From: Bradyrhizobium sp. LMTR 3 | GTDB taxonomy: Bacteria > Pseudomonadota > Alphaproteobacteria > Rhizobiales > Xanthobacteraceae | Length of the DNA: 64,000 nucleotides | Direction: 5' to 3' | Assembly (NCBI RefSeq): GCF_001693485.1 | Contig: NZ_MAXC01000055.1 | Span: forward strand, 310,001-374,000 | Shown here: one piece after another, positions 8,123-16,930 of the stretch | Layout of the letters: each line of letters opens with the position of its first letter | Position numbering within the stretch: the first letter of the stretch is position 1 | Notes under the pieces: model-generated | Told to the model about the DNA's origin: nothing | What the model saw: only the letters and a program-made list of their open reading frames with translations | Databases searched by the model: none | Position numbers and translations under genes: made by a program

Positions 8123-9793
8123 CTAGGAGGCCGCCCGCAACAGCCGTTCCGCCGCCGCCCTCGCCTCGGCGGTGATCTCCGCCCCCGCCAGCATGCGGGC
8201 GATTTCCTCGCGGCGGTGGTCGGCGGCGAGCGCGTTGACGCGGGTGGCGACGCGCTTGCCCTTGTCGAGCGCGTCCTTGGAAATCAAAAGATGCTGGTTC
8301 GCCCTTGCCGCGACCTGCGGCGCGTGCGTCACCGCCATCACCTGGACCTGGCCGGCGAGCCGCGAAAGCCGCGCGCCGATCGCATCCGCCACCGCGCCGC
8401 CGACGCCGGTATCGATTTCGTCGAACACCAGCGTGGGCGCCGAGCCGCGATCGGACAGCACCACCTTGAGCGCCAGCAGGAACCGCGACAGCTCGCCGCC
8501 GGAAGCGACCTTCATCAATGGTCCCGGCTTTGTCCCCGGATTGGTCTGGACCCAGAACTCGACGCGGTCGATGCCCTGCGGCCCAGGTGACTTCGCATCG
8601 GTGTCGACCTGCGTCATGAATTTCGCGCGATCGAGTTTCAGCGGCGCGAGTTCGGCGTTCACTGCCTTGTTGAGTTTTTCGGCGGATTTGCTGCGGGCTG
8701 CCGACAGCTTCGCCGCCGCCGCGCCGTAGCGCTGGTCGGCCTCGGCAGCCGCCGCTTCCAGCTTCTTCAACCGATCCGCGCCAGCGTCGATCAGTGCGAC
8801 GTCTGAGACGAATTTGGCGGCGAGTGCCGCCAGCCCATCGACCGGCGTGGAATATTTGCGCGAGGCGGCGCGCAGCGCAAACAGCCGCTCCTCGATCCGC
8901 TCCAGCTCGGCCGGATCGAAATCGGCCGCAACCAGCGCGGCGCTGAGATGCTGATCGGCCTCTTCCAGCGCGTTGATCGCGATGTCGATCGCCTTTACTG
9001 CCGGCTCGACCAGCGCCGGCGAATTGGCGGCGCGGCGCTCGAGGCGGCGCACGGCCGCCGCCAGCGCCGGCACCGGCGAGTTGTGGCCGCCGACCGCCTC
9101 CTGCGCCTCGCGCAGATCGCTGGCGATCTTCTCGCCCTGCATCATGGTGGTGCGGCGTTCGGCGAGCGCGGTCTCCTCGCCGTCCTTCGGCTTCAACGCC
9201 TTGAGCTCGTCGGCGGCGTGGCGCAAATAATCCGCCTCGCGCGCGGCGCGTTCCATGCTGGCGCGATGCTCGTCGAGTGCCTGGTTGGCGGTGCGCCGCG
9301 CCTCCCACAACGTCTCCAGCACAGCGACGTCTTTTTCCAGCCCGGCAAAGGCATCGAGCAACTGCCGGTGCGTCGAGGCGTCGACCAGCGCACGCTCGTC
9401 GTGCTGACCGTGAATTTCGACCAGCGCCGCGCCGACCGCCTTCAGGGTCTGCACGCTGATCGACTGGTCGTTGATGAAGGCGCGGGTTCGGCCGTCGGCG
9501 AGCTGGACCCGGCGAAGAATCATTTCGCCGGTGTCGTCGAGGCCGTTCTCGGAAAGGATATTTGTCGCGGGATGGCCCTTGGGAACGTCGAAGGTGGCCG
9601 TCACCTGGCCCTGCTCCGCACCGTGGCGGACGAGGCCGGCATCACCGCGGCCGCCGAGCGCCAGCGCGAAGGCATCGAGCAGGATGGACTTGCCCGCGCC
9701 GGTTTCGCCGGTCAGCACCGCGAGGCCACGGGAGAATTCGATATCGAGCCGTTCGATCAGGACGATGTCACGGATCGACAGACGCGCCAGCAT
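8123..9793 (-). CDS. recN: DNA repair protein RecN
   Basis: RecN is an SMC-like ATPase that acts in recombinational repair of double-strand breaks. The protein is 556 residues, the usual length. The Walker A motif GETGAGKS is at residues 29-36, and the ABC-type Walker B LVFDEIDTGVGG with the following VTHAPQVAA switch is near the C-terminus. The Ala- and Glu-rich middle is expected to form the coiled-coil arms. The gene follows bamD in the same direction, separated by two palindromes at 9807-9977. The ATG at 9793 gives the standard MLARLSIRDIVLIERL start. Confidence 0.95.
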   Translation of the reverse strand: MLARLSIRDIVLIERLDIEFSRGLAVLTGETGAGKSILLDAFALALGGRGDAGLVRHGAEQGQVTATFDVPKGHPATNILSENGLDDTGEMILRRVQLADGRTRAFINDQSISVQTLKAVGAALVEIHGQHDERALVDASTHRQLLDAFAGLEKDVAVLETLWEARRTANQALDEHRASMERAAREADYLRHAADELKALKPKDGEETALAERRTTMMQGEKIASDLREAQEAVGGHNSPVPALAAAVRRLERRAANSPALVEPAVKAIDIAINALEEADQHLSAALVAADFDPAELERIEERLFALRAASRKYSTPVDGLAALAAKFVSDVALIDAGADRLKKLEAAAAEADQRYGAAAAKLSAARSKSAEKLNKAVNAELAPLKLDRAKFMTQVDTDAKSPGPQGIDRVEFWVQTNPGTKPGPLMKVASGGELSRFLLALKVVLSDRGSAPTLVFDEIDTGVGGAVADAIGARLSRLAGQVQVMAVTHAPQVAARANQHLLISKDALDKGKRVATRVNALAADHRREEIARMLAGAEITAEARAAAERLLRAAS

Positions 9794-9806
9794 GCGAAGA
9801 CAATTC

Positions 9807-9882
9807 CTAGTGGTCCGGTTCTAACATTCGCTCCCCGCTCGGGAGCCACTTTTGCGAATGTTAGAATCATAAGAACCACTAG
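9807..9882. repeat. Palindromic repeat K1 between recN and bamD
   Basis: Inverted arms CTAGTGG...CTAACATTCG and CGAATGTTAG...CCACTAG enclose a short GC-rich loop. The structure sits 14 bases before the recN start codon, so it would lie in the leader of any transcript running from bamD into recN. Confidence 0.75.
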
Positions 9883-9896
9883 CAAATATCAAGCTG

Positions 9897-9977
9897 GTAG
9901 TGGAGCCTTATGGATTTGACATTCGCTTCAGGAAGTCGCGGCAAGTATCGAGCGAATGTCAAATCCGCTCCACTACC
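9897..9977. repeat. Palindromic repeat K2 overlapping the bamD stop
   Basis: Arms GGTAGTGGAG...GATTTGACATTCGCT and AGCGAATGTCAAATC...CTCCACTACC form a long inverted repeat. The right arm contains the bamD stop codon (9973-9975). It shares the CATTCG core with K1, 15 bases away, so the two look like tandem copies of one type. Confidence 0.75.
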
Positions 9978-10881
9978 CGAGACCCAACTTCTTGAAGGCC
10001 CTGGAAATATAGGAACCCTTGTTCTCGCTCGGCTCGAGACCGCCCGACTTTACAAGATTGTAGGCGTCCTTGTACCAGCGGCTGTCCGGAAAATTGTGCC
10101 CAAGTACGGCTGCCGCCGTCTGCGCCTCGCCGACGATGCCGATCGCCATATAGGCCTCGGTGAGCCGCGCCAGCGCTTCCTCGACATGCCGCGTGGTCTG
10201 GTAACGGGTGACCACGGTCTTGAAGCGGTTGATGGCGGCGGTGTAGTCGCGCCGCTCCATGTAATAGCGGCCGACGTCCATTTCCTTGCCGGCGAGCTGG
10301 TCGCGCGCGCCTTCGAGCTTGGCCTTGGCGGAGTTGGCGTATTCCGAGGTCGGATATTTGCGAATCACCTCTTCCAGAGCCGCGATCGCCTTTTCCGTGC
10401 GGCCCTGGTCACGAGAGATGTCCGGGATCTGGTCGTAATGCGAGGCCGCGATCAGATATTGCGCGTAGGCCGCATCCGAGCTGCCGGGATGCAGCGTAAC
10501 GTAGCGGGTCGCGGCGCCGATGCAGCTATCGTAATCGCCGGCATTGTAAAAGGAGTAGGCCGACATCAGGAGCGATTTGCGCGCCCAGTCGGAATAAGGA
10601 TGCTGGCGATCGACCTCCTCGAATTTCTTCGATGCCGCCTTCAGATCCTTGCGCTGGTTCATCAGGTACAAGCCCTCATTGTAGAGCTTGTCCGCGGGCT
10701 CCTCGTTGAAGGTGTCGTCCTTTTGCGTGAACTTGTCCCAGAGCGCGCCCGTACCGCAGCCGCTCAAGGGAATGGCGAGCACGATCAAGCCCGCAGCCAG
10801 CCGCAGCGGGCGTGTGGCGCGAGCGAGGCTGGAGCGCCCGAGTGATTTGCCTGATTCGAGCGTCATACGCTGTGCCGACAT
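9973..10881 (-). CDS. bamD: Outer membrane assembly lipoprotein BamD (ComL)
   Basis: BamD is the essential lipoprotein of the BAM complex, which folds beta-barrel proteins into the outer membrane. The 302-residue product has a signal sequence ending in the lipobox LSGC, with the lipidated cysteine at residue 42. Tetratricopeptide-like helices follow (YNEGLYLMNQRKDLKAASKK, FEEVDRQHPYSDWARKS and others). The open frame extends upstream to 11058, but those residues do not look like a signal peptide; the ATG at 10881 (MSAQRMTLES) is preferred, with 10866 as an alternative. It lies between lpxC and recN, the arrangement expected in Rhizobiales. Confidence 0.92.
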   Translation of the reverse strand: MSAQRMTLESGKSLGRSSLARATRPLRLAAGLIVLAIPLSGCGTGALWDKFTQKDDTFNEEPADKLYNEGLYLMNQRKDLKAASKKFEEVDRQHPYSDWARKSLLMSAYSFYNAGDYDSCIGAATRYVTLHPGSSDAAYAQYLIAASHYDQIPDISRDQGRTEKAIAALEEVIRKYPTSEYANSAKAKLEGARDQLAGKEMDVGRYYMERRDYTAAINRFKTVVTRYQTTRHVEEALARLTEAYMAIGIVGEAQTAAAVLGHNFPDSRWYKDAYNLVKSGGLEPSENKGSYISRAFKKLGLG

Positions 10882-11144
10882 GGAATTTGTGACCTGACGC
10901 CTTTGATGCGGTTGATGACTGAGCCCGCCCGTCCATGAACCGCGGTCATGGCGCTTGTGGTGCAACCGGAGGCCTCTGTAGCCGAAAAATGGTCCTCGAC
11001 CAATCGAATACGCAGCCAATTCGCCCGGATTAAGGCGGCGGAACGGCGTCCTTACCAATTGTGGTTACTACGGAAAACGCGCGTGTACGGCCCGAAAAGT
11101 CCAGCGTTTCGGAAAGCCAAAATCAACAGATTCCGCAACCAAAG

Positions 11145-12104
11145 TCAGGAAACGTCGGGACCATAGGCCGGGGCGATCATGCCGCCCACCATGCCCGCGC
11201 CGGCCTCGACATTGGCGCGGGGACGACGTGCCGGCTCGGCCTCGACCACCCGCCAAGCGCTGCGATCGGCCAACAGGGCGGTCAGCACGGCGTGGTTCAG
11301 CTTGTGGCCGCCACGTACCGAACGGTAGGCGCCGAGCAGCGGCAGACCAGCCAGGGTCAAATCACCGACCGCATCCAGCGCCTTGTGGCGGGCGCACTCG
11401 TCGCTGAAGCGCAGTCCTTCTGTGTTGAGCAGGCGGGTTTCGTCGAACACCACCGTATTCTCAAACGAGGCGCCACGCGCATAGCCGGCGCTCCAGAGCC
11501 GTGCGACGTTGTTCATGAAGCCAAAAGTCCGGGCGCGGGAAATCTCGCGGCGGAAGCTTTCGGGGCTGAGATCGATGCAATATTTCTGGCAGCCGATCAT
11601 GGCGTTGTCGAAGTCGATCTCGACCTCGACGCGGAACCCGTTGCCATGAGGGCGCAACTCGCCAAAACTGTCGCCGATCGCGACCTGCACCGGCTTCAGC
11701 ACCTGAATGAAGCGGCGCGAGGCCGACTGGGTGACGACGCCGGCCTGGTCGATAGCGGCAACGAAAGCCGCCGCGCTGCCGTCCATGATCGGAACTTCGG
11801 GGCCGTCGACTTCGATGATGGCGTTGTCCACACCCATGCCGCGCAGGGCAGCAAGGACATGTTCAGCGGTGGAGACCAGCGGCCCCTCGCGGTCGCCAAG
11901 AACGGTAGCAAGGTCGGTGGCGGTTACGGAGGCGGCTACTGCGGGAACCTCGCGGTCGGCCTCGTCCAGGCCAGTACGGACAAAAATAAAACCCGCATCC
12001 ACAGGAGCAGGTCCAAGCGTCAGGCTGACAGGTAATCCGGAATGAACGCCAACGCCCGTTACGGTGGCTTGCGACCGAAGCGTGGTTTGGCGGCTGAATT
12101 TCAT
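11145..12104 (-). CDS. lpxC: UDP-3-O-acyl-N-acetylglucosamine deacetylase
   Basis: LpxC performs the committed zinc-dependent deacetylation in lipid A synthesis. The product is 319 residues. Zinc-binding and catalytic positions are visible in STAEHVLAALRG (first His), in the GHKLNHAVL segment and in the DECARHKALDAVGD segment, with the active-site EVDGPEVPIMDGSA stretch between. It follows ftsZ, as in many proteobacterial dcw clusters, but after a terminator and a 352-base gap, so it probably has its own promoter. Confidence 0.95.
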   Translation of the reverse strand: MKFSRQTTLRSQATVTGVGVHSGLPVSLTLGPAPVDAGFIFVRTGLDEADREVPAVAASVTATDLATVLGDREGPLVSTAEHVLAALRGMGVDNAIIEVDGPEVPIMDGSAAAFVAAIDQAGVVTQSASRRFIQVLKPVQVAIGDSFGELRPHGNGFRVEVEIDFDNAMIGCQKYCIDLSPESFRREISRARTFGFMNNVARLWSAGYARGASFENTVVFDETRLLNTEGLRFSDECARHKALDAVGDLTLAGLPLLGAYRSVRGGHKLNHAVLTALLADRSAWRVVEAEPARRPRANVEAGAGMVGGMIAPAYGPDVS

Positions 12105-12456
12105 CGATAACTGCCCACTACCCGACTTAACCTAAAGACGGGAACCGCGCGCTAGCGCCGATTCGCGTTCTAGGCATCCCCAAAGTCACGGCAGACCATA
12201 GTCATTGCCCTAAGGCGCACAACTCACGCTTCTTTACGGATTGTTACCCTATCTCTGCCGCATTCGCGCCAAGGGTTAACCAAACTCCGACACGGCCAAA
12301 CGCTGTTCGAGCTTCGGTATCGGATCACGAAATGAACAATTAATCATTTAAAATCAGTTGGTTGGCCTACCCGCTGAACCTCGGCACCAGGCCAAAGAGA
12401 AGGGCCCCGACTGTTCCAGCCGGGGCCCCTTGGATCACCTCGATTGTAACAAAAGC
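12105..12456. other. ftsZ-lpxC intergenic region
   Basis: This 352-base gap holds the ftsZ terminator hairpin (12402-12428) and an AT-richer stretch (about 12230-12360) likely to contain the lpxC promoter. A GGTTAACC motif near 12274 resembles a CtrA half-site, but no full TTAA-N7-TTAA box is present. No ORF with a ribosome binding site is visible. Confidence 0.6.
12402..12428 (-). terminator. Rho-independent terminator-like hairpin after ftsZ
   Basis: GGGCCCCG and CGGGGCCC pair, extended by CTG/CAG across one mismatch, around a 3-base loop. It starts 28 bases beyond the ftsZ stop codon on the minus strand and is followed by a TTCTCTTT stretch. Confidence 0.8.
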
Positions 12457-14241
12457 TCAGTTGGCCTGGCGTCGGAGGAAGGCCGGGATATCAAGATGGT
12501 CGTCTCCCTGTGGCGCCGGCGCAACAGGTGCCGGGCGGCCATGGGCGTCCAGACCTTGCGGCGCCGGGCGCTTTGCATACTCCGATACCGGCTCGTGATT
12601 CGCCATTTGCTGGGCGACGGTGCGCTGCGGCTTGCGTTCGGGCAGCGGCGCCATCGACGGGCCGGAGGCACGTGCCGCGATCGGCGGCTCGGTCTCTTCG
12701 TCGCGGCGGCCGAGGCCGACATTGGCGAGCCGCTGCAACAGCGACAGCCGCGTCTTCTGCGGATGCTCCTCCTCAGGCTCGCCGCGGGCGTGCCGGATCT
12801 CGGCCTGGGCGGGCATCGGGAGGTCTTCGAACTTCGGCATCCGCGGCGTGCGGGCCGGCGCACGTTCTGCCGCCTGCGGGATGAAGGTTTCGGGCGCCGG
12901 CGCCTCCGGCTCGACGCGGGCGGCCTCCTTGTGATCCGGGAACAGCGTCGGCTTTTGCGCGATCGGGCGAACCGTGACGTCGCCATAGGAGGCTGGCTGG
13001 ATCGGGGCCTGTTGCGGCGTCTCAACCGCCGCGGCGATCGCGGCGAGCGCTGCTCGTTCGACGTTGCCGCGCTGCGCCGGCGCGGCGGCAGGTGCCGGAG
13101 CAACCGCCTGCGCCGCAGCCGCCGGCTCGAGCTTCTGGGCGCGTTCGGCCAGGCGCGCATTGTCGGCGCGCAGGCGAGCGGTCAGTTCGGCCAGCCGGTT
13201 GTCCGGCGTAGCGGTGATGGGAGTGGCGGTGGCGCTCGCGGTGGTGGCGGGAGTGCCGGCGTTGCGCGCAATCTGCGACTGGTCGATGCCGGTCGCGACC
13301 ACGGAGACGCGGATGATGCCGTCGAGCGATTCGTCGAACGTGGCGCCGACGATGATGTTGGCGTCCTGGTCGACCTCCTCGCGAATCCGCGTCGCGGCTT
13401 CGTCGACTTCGAACAGCGTGAGATCCTTGCCACCAGTGATCGAGATCAACAGGCCGCGCGCCCCCTTCATCGAGCTGTCATCGATCAGCGGGTTGGCGAT
13501 CGCGGCTTCGGCCGCAGTCAGCGCGCGCTTCTCGCCGGTCGCCTCGCCAGTGCCCATCATCGCCTTGCCCATTTCCCTCATCACCGCCCTTACGTCGGCG
13601 AAGTCGAGATTGATCAGGCCTTCCTTCACCATGAGATCGGTGATGCAGGCGACGCCCGAATAGAGCACCTGGTCGGCCATCGCGAAGGCGTCGGCGAAGG
13701 TGGTCTTTTCGTTGGCGACCCGGAAGAGGTTCTGGTTCGGGATGATCAAAAGCGTATCGACCACCTTGTGCAGCTCGGCGATGCCGGACTCGGCGGTGCG
13801 CATGCGGCGCTGGCCTTCGAAATGGAACGGCTTGGTGACGACGCCGACGGTGAGGATGCCCATGTCGCGCGCGGTCTTGGCAATCACCGGAGCGGCGCCG
13901 GTGCCGGTGCCGCCGCCCATGCCGGCGGTGACGAACACCATGTTGGCGCCCGAGAGATGGTCGCGCAGCTCGTCGATCACTTCCTGCGCCGCCTGCGCGC
14001 CGACATCAGGCTGGGACCCCGCGCCGAGGCCCTGCGTCACCTGGGTGCCCATCTGCACGATGCGCTGGGCCTTCGACATGGTCAGCGCCTGCGCGTCGGT
14101 GTTGGCGACGACGAAATCGACCCCCTGCAACCCGGCAGTGATCATATTGTTGACGGCATTGCCGCCTGCTCCACCGACGCCGAAGACGGTGATCCGCGGT
14201 TTCAGCTCGCTGATGTCAGGGGGGGTCAGATTGAGTGCCAT
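12457..14241 (-). CDS. ftsZ: Cell division protein FtsZ
   Basis: FtsZ is the tubulin-like GTPase that forms the cytokinetic ring. The product is 594 residues, long for the family because of an extended Pro/Ala-rich C-terminal linker (about 330-575), as in other Bradyrhizobiaceae. The nucleotide-binding GVGGAGGNAVNNM motif is at 21-33, the tubulin signature GGGTGTG at 109-115, and the C-terminal peptide LDIPAFLRRQ that binds FtsA at the end. The open frame continues upstream to 14424; the ATG at 14241 (MALNLTPPD) has an AGAGG site before it and gives the normal start. It follows ftsA by 88 bases. Confidence 0.97.
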   Translation of the reverse strand: MALNLTPPDISELKPRITVFGVGGAGGNAVNNMITAGLQGVDFVVANTDAQALTMSKAQRIVQMGTQVTQGLGAGSQPDVGAQAAQEVIDELRDHLSGANMVFVTAGMGGGTGTGAAPVIAKTARDMGILTVGVVTKPFHFEGQRRMRTAESGIAELHKVVDTLLIIPNQNLFRVANEKTTFADAFAMADQVLYSGVACITDLMVKEGLINLDFADVRAVMREMGKAMMGTGEATGEKRALTAAEAAIANPLIDDSSMKGARGLLISITGGKDLTLFEVDEAATRIREEVDQDANIIVGATFDESLDGIIRVSVVATGIDQSQIARNAGTPATTASATATPITATPDNRLAELTARLRADNARLAERAQKLEPAAAAQAVAPAPAAAPAQRGNVERAALAAIAAAVETPQQAPIQPASYGDVTVRPIAQKPTLFPDHKEAARVEPEAPAPETFIPQAAERAPARTPRMPKFEDLPMPAQAEIRHARGEPEEEHPQKTRLSLLQRLANVGLGRRDEETEPPIAARASGPSMAPLPERKPQRTVAQQMANHEPVSEYAKRPAPQGLDAHGRPAPVAPAPQGDDHLDIPAFLRRQAN

Positions 14242-14329
14242 GGTTGCCTCTCTTACGACGCGCGCGTTGGTTCGCCCCGGCCGGCGGCCGCGGGATTTGG
14301 TGAAAATCGTTTGGTCACAGGACCGGTCA

Positions 14330-15649
14330 TCAGAAGCCCTCCCGAAGCCATCGTCCGACCTTGCCAAAATAGCCGTCTGTCCCTGTCTTGAGCTGCCGCG
14401 TATGCCGCGGTTCGACGTGTTCAAGATGAGCGTATTGCGGATAGACCAGGAGGCCGGTGGGAACCGCGAACGAGGCGCTCTTGGCCTCGTTGGGCAGCCG
14501 GCCGAAACCGAGCGGACGGCCGATCCGGACCGGCCGGTTGAGAATGCGCGTGGCGAGTTCGACGGTGCCGGTGAGCTGGGAGGCCCCGCCGCTCAACACA
14601 ACCCGCGCCCTCGGCTCTGCCGCAAAGGGGGAATCCGCGAGCCGGTCCCGGACCATTTCAAAAATCTCCTCGGCGCGATGCCGGACGATGTTGGCAATCG
14701 TGGCGCGCGAAACGATCTGCGGCGCATCGTGTTCCTCGCCCGCAGTCGGTACAGACATCAGCTCGCGCGCGTCGGACCCGCCGGTCAACACGGTGCCATA
14801 TAACGTCTTGATTCGCTCGGCATCCGCAATGCATGCTCCGACGCCGCGTGCAAGATCCATTGTCACGTGCTGGCCGCCGAGCGCAAATCCGCTCGCGTGC
14901 ACGAAGCGACCGCCGGAATAGGTCGCAATCGTGGTCGATCCGGCCCCCATTTCGACCACGGCGGCGCCGAGATCGGCCTCGTCGTCGGTCAACACGGACA
15001 GGCCTGCGACATAAGGACTCGCCGCCATGGCCTCGACGTTGAGGTGGCAGCGCTCGACCACCAGCATCAGGTTACGGGCGACGGTGGCATCCGCCGTCAC
15101 GACTTGCATGTCGACGCCGAACTGGCGCGCAACCATGCCGCGGGGATCGCGGATGCCCTTGACGCCGTCCAGCGCATAACCAACCGGGAGCGCGTGCAGC
15201 ACCGTGCGGCCCTCGCCGGTGGCGTGGCGCATGCCGGTGGAGGTTACCCGGGTAACGTCATCGGCGGTAACGGCACCGCCCCTGATATCGGCGGCCGCCT
15301 CGACAAGCTGCCCCTGCAACCGGCCGCCGGAAACCGACAGCAATATTGATTCAACGCGGACCTTGGCCATGCGCTCGGCCAGCGCCACCGCCTGCCGCAC
15401 CGCCTGCTCGCATTCGGCGAGATCGACCACGGCGCCTGCCTTGACGCCGCGCGACTGGATCTGGCTGTAGCCGATCAGTTCCACCGCATGGGTACGGCCG
15501 CGCAGCGCGTCGCTCGGCGGCGACGGCTTGAGCCGCGCGATCATGCAGGCGATCTTGCTGGTGCCGACATCGAGCGAAGCCACCAGCGCCGTGCGCTTGT
15601 GGTCGACGGGACGTGTCTTCGGGGTCTGGTTGCGATCGAGGCCGGTCAT
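14330..15649 (-). CDS. ftsA: Cell division protein FtsA
   Basis: FtsA is the actin-like ATPase that tethers FtsZ to the membrane and recruits later division proteins. The 439-residue product has the ASLDVGTSKIACMIA phosphate-1 loop near residue 28, the 1C-domain region after it, and the phosphate-2 AAVVEMGAGSTTIA. The C-terminus ends in FGKVGRWLREGF, an amphipathic membrane-targeting helix typical of FtsA. The ATG overlaps the ftsQ stop by four bases (15646-15649), implying translational coupling. Confidence 0.96.
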   Translation of the reverse strand: MTGLDRNQTPKTRPVDHKRTALVASLDVGTSKIACMIARLKPSPPSDALRGRTHAVELIGYSQIQSRGVKAGAVVDLAECEQAVRQAVALAERMAKVRVESILLSVSGGRLQGQLVEAAADIRGGAVTADDVTRVTSTGMRHATGEGRTVLHALPVGYALDGVKGIRDPRGMVARQFGVDMQVVTADATVARNLMLVVERCHLNVEAMAASPYVAGLSVLTDDEADLGAAVVEMGAGSTTIATYSGGRFVHASGFALGGQHVTMDLARGVGACIADAERIKTLYGTVLTGGSDARELMSVPTAGEEHDAPQIVSRATIANIVRHRAEEIFEMVRDRLADSPFAAEPRARVVLSGGASQLTGTVELATRILNRPVRIGRPLGFGRLPNEAKSASFAVPTGLLVYPQYAHLEHVEPRHTRQLKTGTDGYFGKVGRWLREGF

Positions 15650-16635
15650 GCTGAATCACCGGCCTTCTTCTTGGTCTTCTTGTCCTTGAACAGTTCTTCG
15701 CGGGCCTTGGCCGCCTCTTCCGACAATTGCACCGTCAGCCGGTCCGGCAGGCGCATGTCAACGGCGACGATGTCGCGCGAGAACAGCCTGTCCTCCTTGT
15801 CGAGCTTGCTCAACATGGCAAGCGCGTTGCCGACGTCGTTCTCGGGCAGGCGAATGTCGAGGCCATCCTTCAGCCGCAAATTCCAGCGCCGTTCGCCGAC
15901 CAGGATTGCGGCCTTGGTCACCGAGCGGACCTGCGGATAGCGCTCGAGCAGCGCGAGGAAATCACGGGCCCTGACATCGGCGCCCTTGCCCACCACCAGC
16001 GGCAGCGTCACGAAGCGGCGCGATACATAGGGCTCCAGCACCGCGCCGTCCTCGGAGATCACGGACAGCCGGCCGTCCTGCTGCCACAGCGCGAACGCCG
16101 TGCGCTCGACGATATCGATCTGCAGCCGGCCGGGATAAAGCTTCAGGATGGTCGCGTCTGATATCCACGGATTCGCCTTGAGCTTGTCGCGCAGGGTGGC
16201 GGCATCGAGGAACAGCAGCGAGGAGCGGCCATTGACACCGCCGATCGCGAGCACCTCGTCCTGGCTCAACAGCTTGCGGCCGTTGATGGCAACCTCGGTG
16301 ATGCGGAATCCGGCTGAATTGGCCAGCGCGTTGCGGGTATCGCTGAGCGCAACCATGAATTCGTCAACATGACCGCCCTTGACGATGCCGAGGCCGGCGC
16401 TGCCGAGCAGTATCAGAACGGTCAAGGCAATGCCGGTACGATTCGGCAGATAGCGTTCGACCAGAAGGACCAAGCGATTCGGCGGCTCGCGATCGATCAC
16501 AGGCTTCGCCGGAACACGGGCGCGACGGCCCAGCCGCTCGCGCAGCAGCACGACCGCTCCAATAGCGGCTGCCTTCAGGTCAGCCTGGGGCCCCACCGAT
16601 CTCAGCGACCGCGTGTGGCGTCCTGCACCATCCAT
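15646..16635 (-). CDS. ftsQ: Cell division protein FtsQ
   Basis: FtsQ is the bitopic divisome protein that links early and late division proteins. A transmembrane segment (IALTVLILLGSAGLGIV) follows an about 100-residue cytoplasmic part. The periplasmic POTRA domain starts at FRITEVAINGRKLLSQDEVL, and the FtsQ domain proper follows (ATLRDKLKANPWISDATILK). The open frame runs to 16767, but I choose the ATG at 16635 (MDGAGRHTRSLRSVG), giving 329 residues. The C-terminus is Lys-rich (KDKKTKKKAG). It overlaps ftsA by four bases. The 279 bases upstream, between it and ddl, may hold a promoter. Confidence 0.9.
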   Translation of the reverse strand: MDGAGRHTRSLRSVGPQADLKAAAIGAVVLLRERLGRRARVPAKPVIDREPPNRLVLLVERYLPNRTGIALTVLILLGSAGLGIVKGGHVDEFMVALSDTRNALANSAGFRITEVAINGRKLLSQDEVLAIGGVNGRSSLLFLDAATLRDKLKANPWISDATILKLYPGRLQIDIVERTAFALWQQDGRLSVISEDGAVLEPYVSRRFVTLPLVVGKGADVRARDFLALLERYPQVRSVTKAAILVGERRWNLRLKDGLDIRLPENDVGNALAMLSKLDKEDRLFSRDIVAVDMRLPDRLTVQLSEEAAKAREELFKDKKTKKKAGDSA

Positions 16636-16914
16636 TGCACGAGCCTGTCCAAGTGTTGTTCCCGCAAGCTTTTTTGCGAGTCCTGGCTCAGATGACGTCT
16701 CGGCCGTGCCGGACTTAAGTGCTGACCTGAAGTCGGAACAGCGCACCCCGGCAGCCAAGCGCCACATGCGCCGCCAGCGTTAACCTTCGTTCTTCCTGGT
16801 AAACAAAGTGTAAAAACGGGGGGCTGGTGATGCGCTTTGGCCCGTCTTTTGAGTGGTTTGCCGGACAATTCTTAGGATTTTAGCAACAATTCTCGTGGCG
16901 AGGTTAGTTCCGGG

Positions 16915-16930
16915 TTAACGGCCTGTTAAC
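16915..16930. promoter_or_regulatory. CtrA-type box between ddl and ftsQ
   Basis: TTAA, seven bases, then TTAAC matches the full CtrA consensus TTAA-N7-TTAAC on the plus strand. The first TTAA overlaps the ddl stop codon. CtrA controls the ftsQA promoter in Caulobacter, so a site here, about 280 bases upstream of the ftsQ ATG, is plausible. The functional claim is inference. Confidence 0.45.

Noticed and set aside
16829..16882. 17-codon plus-strand ORF (MRFGPSFEWF...) with a G-rich site upstream, antisense to the ftsQ leader
   Set aside because: It is too short and has no other support; the G-run is common in such DNA.
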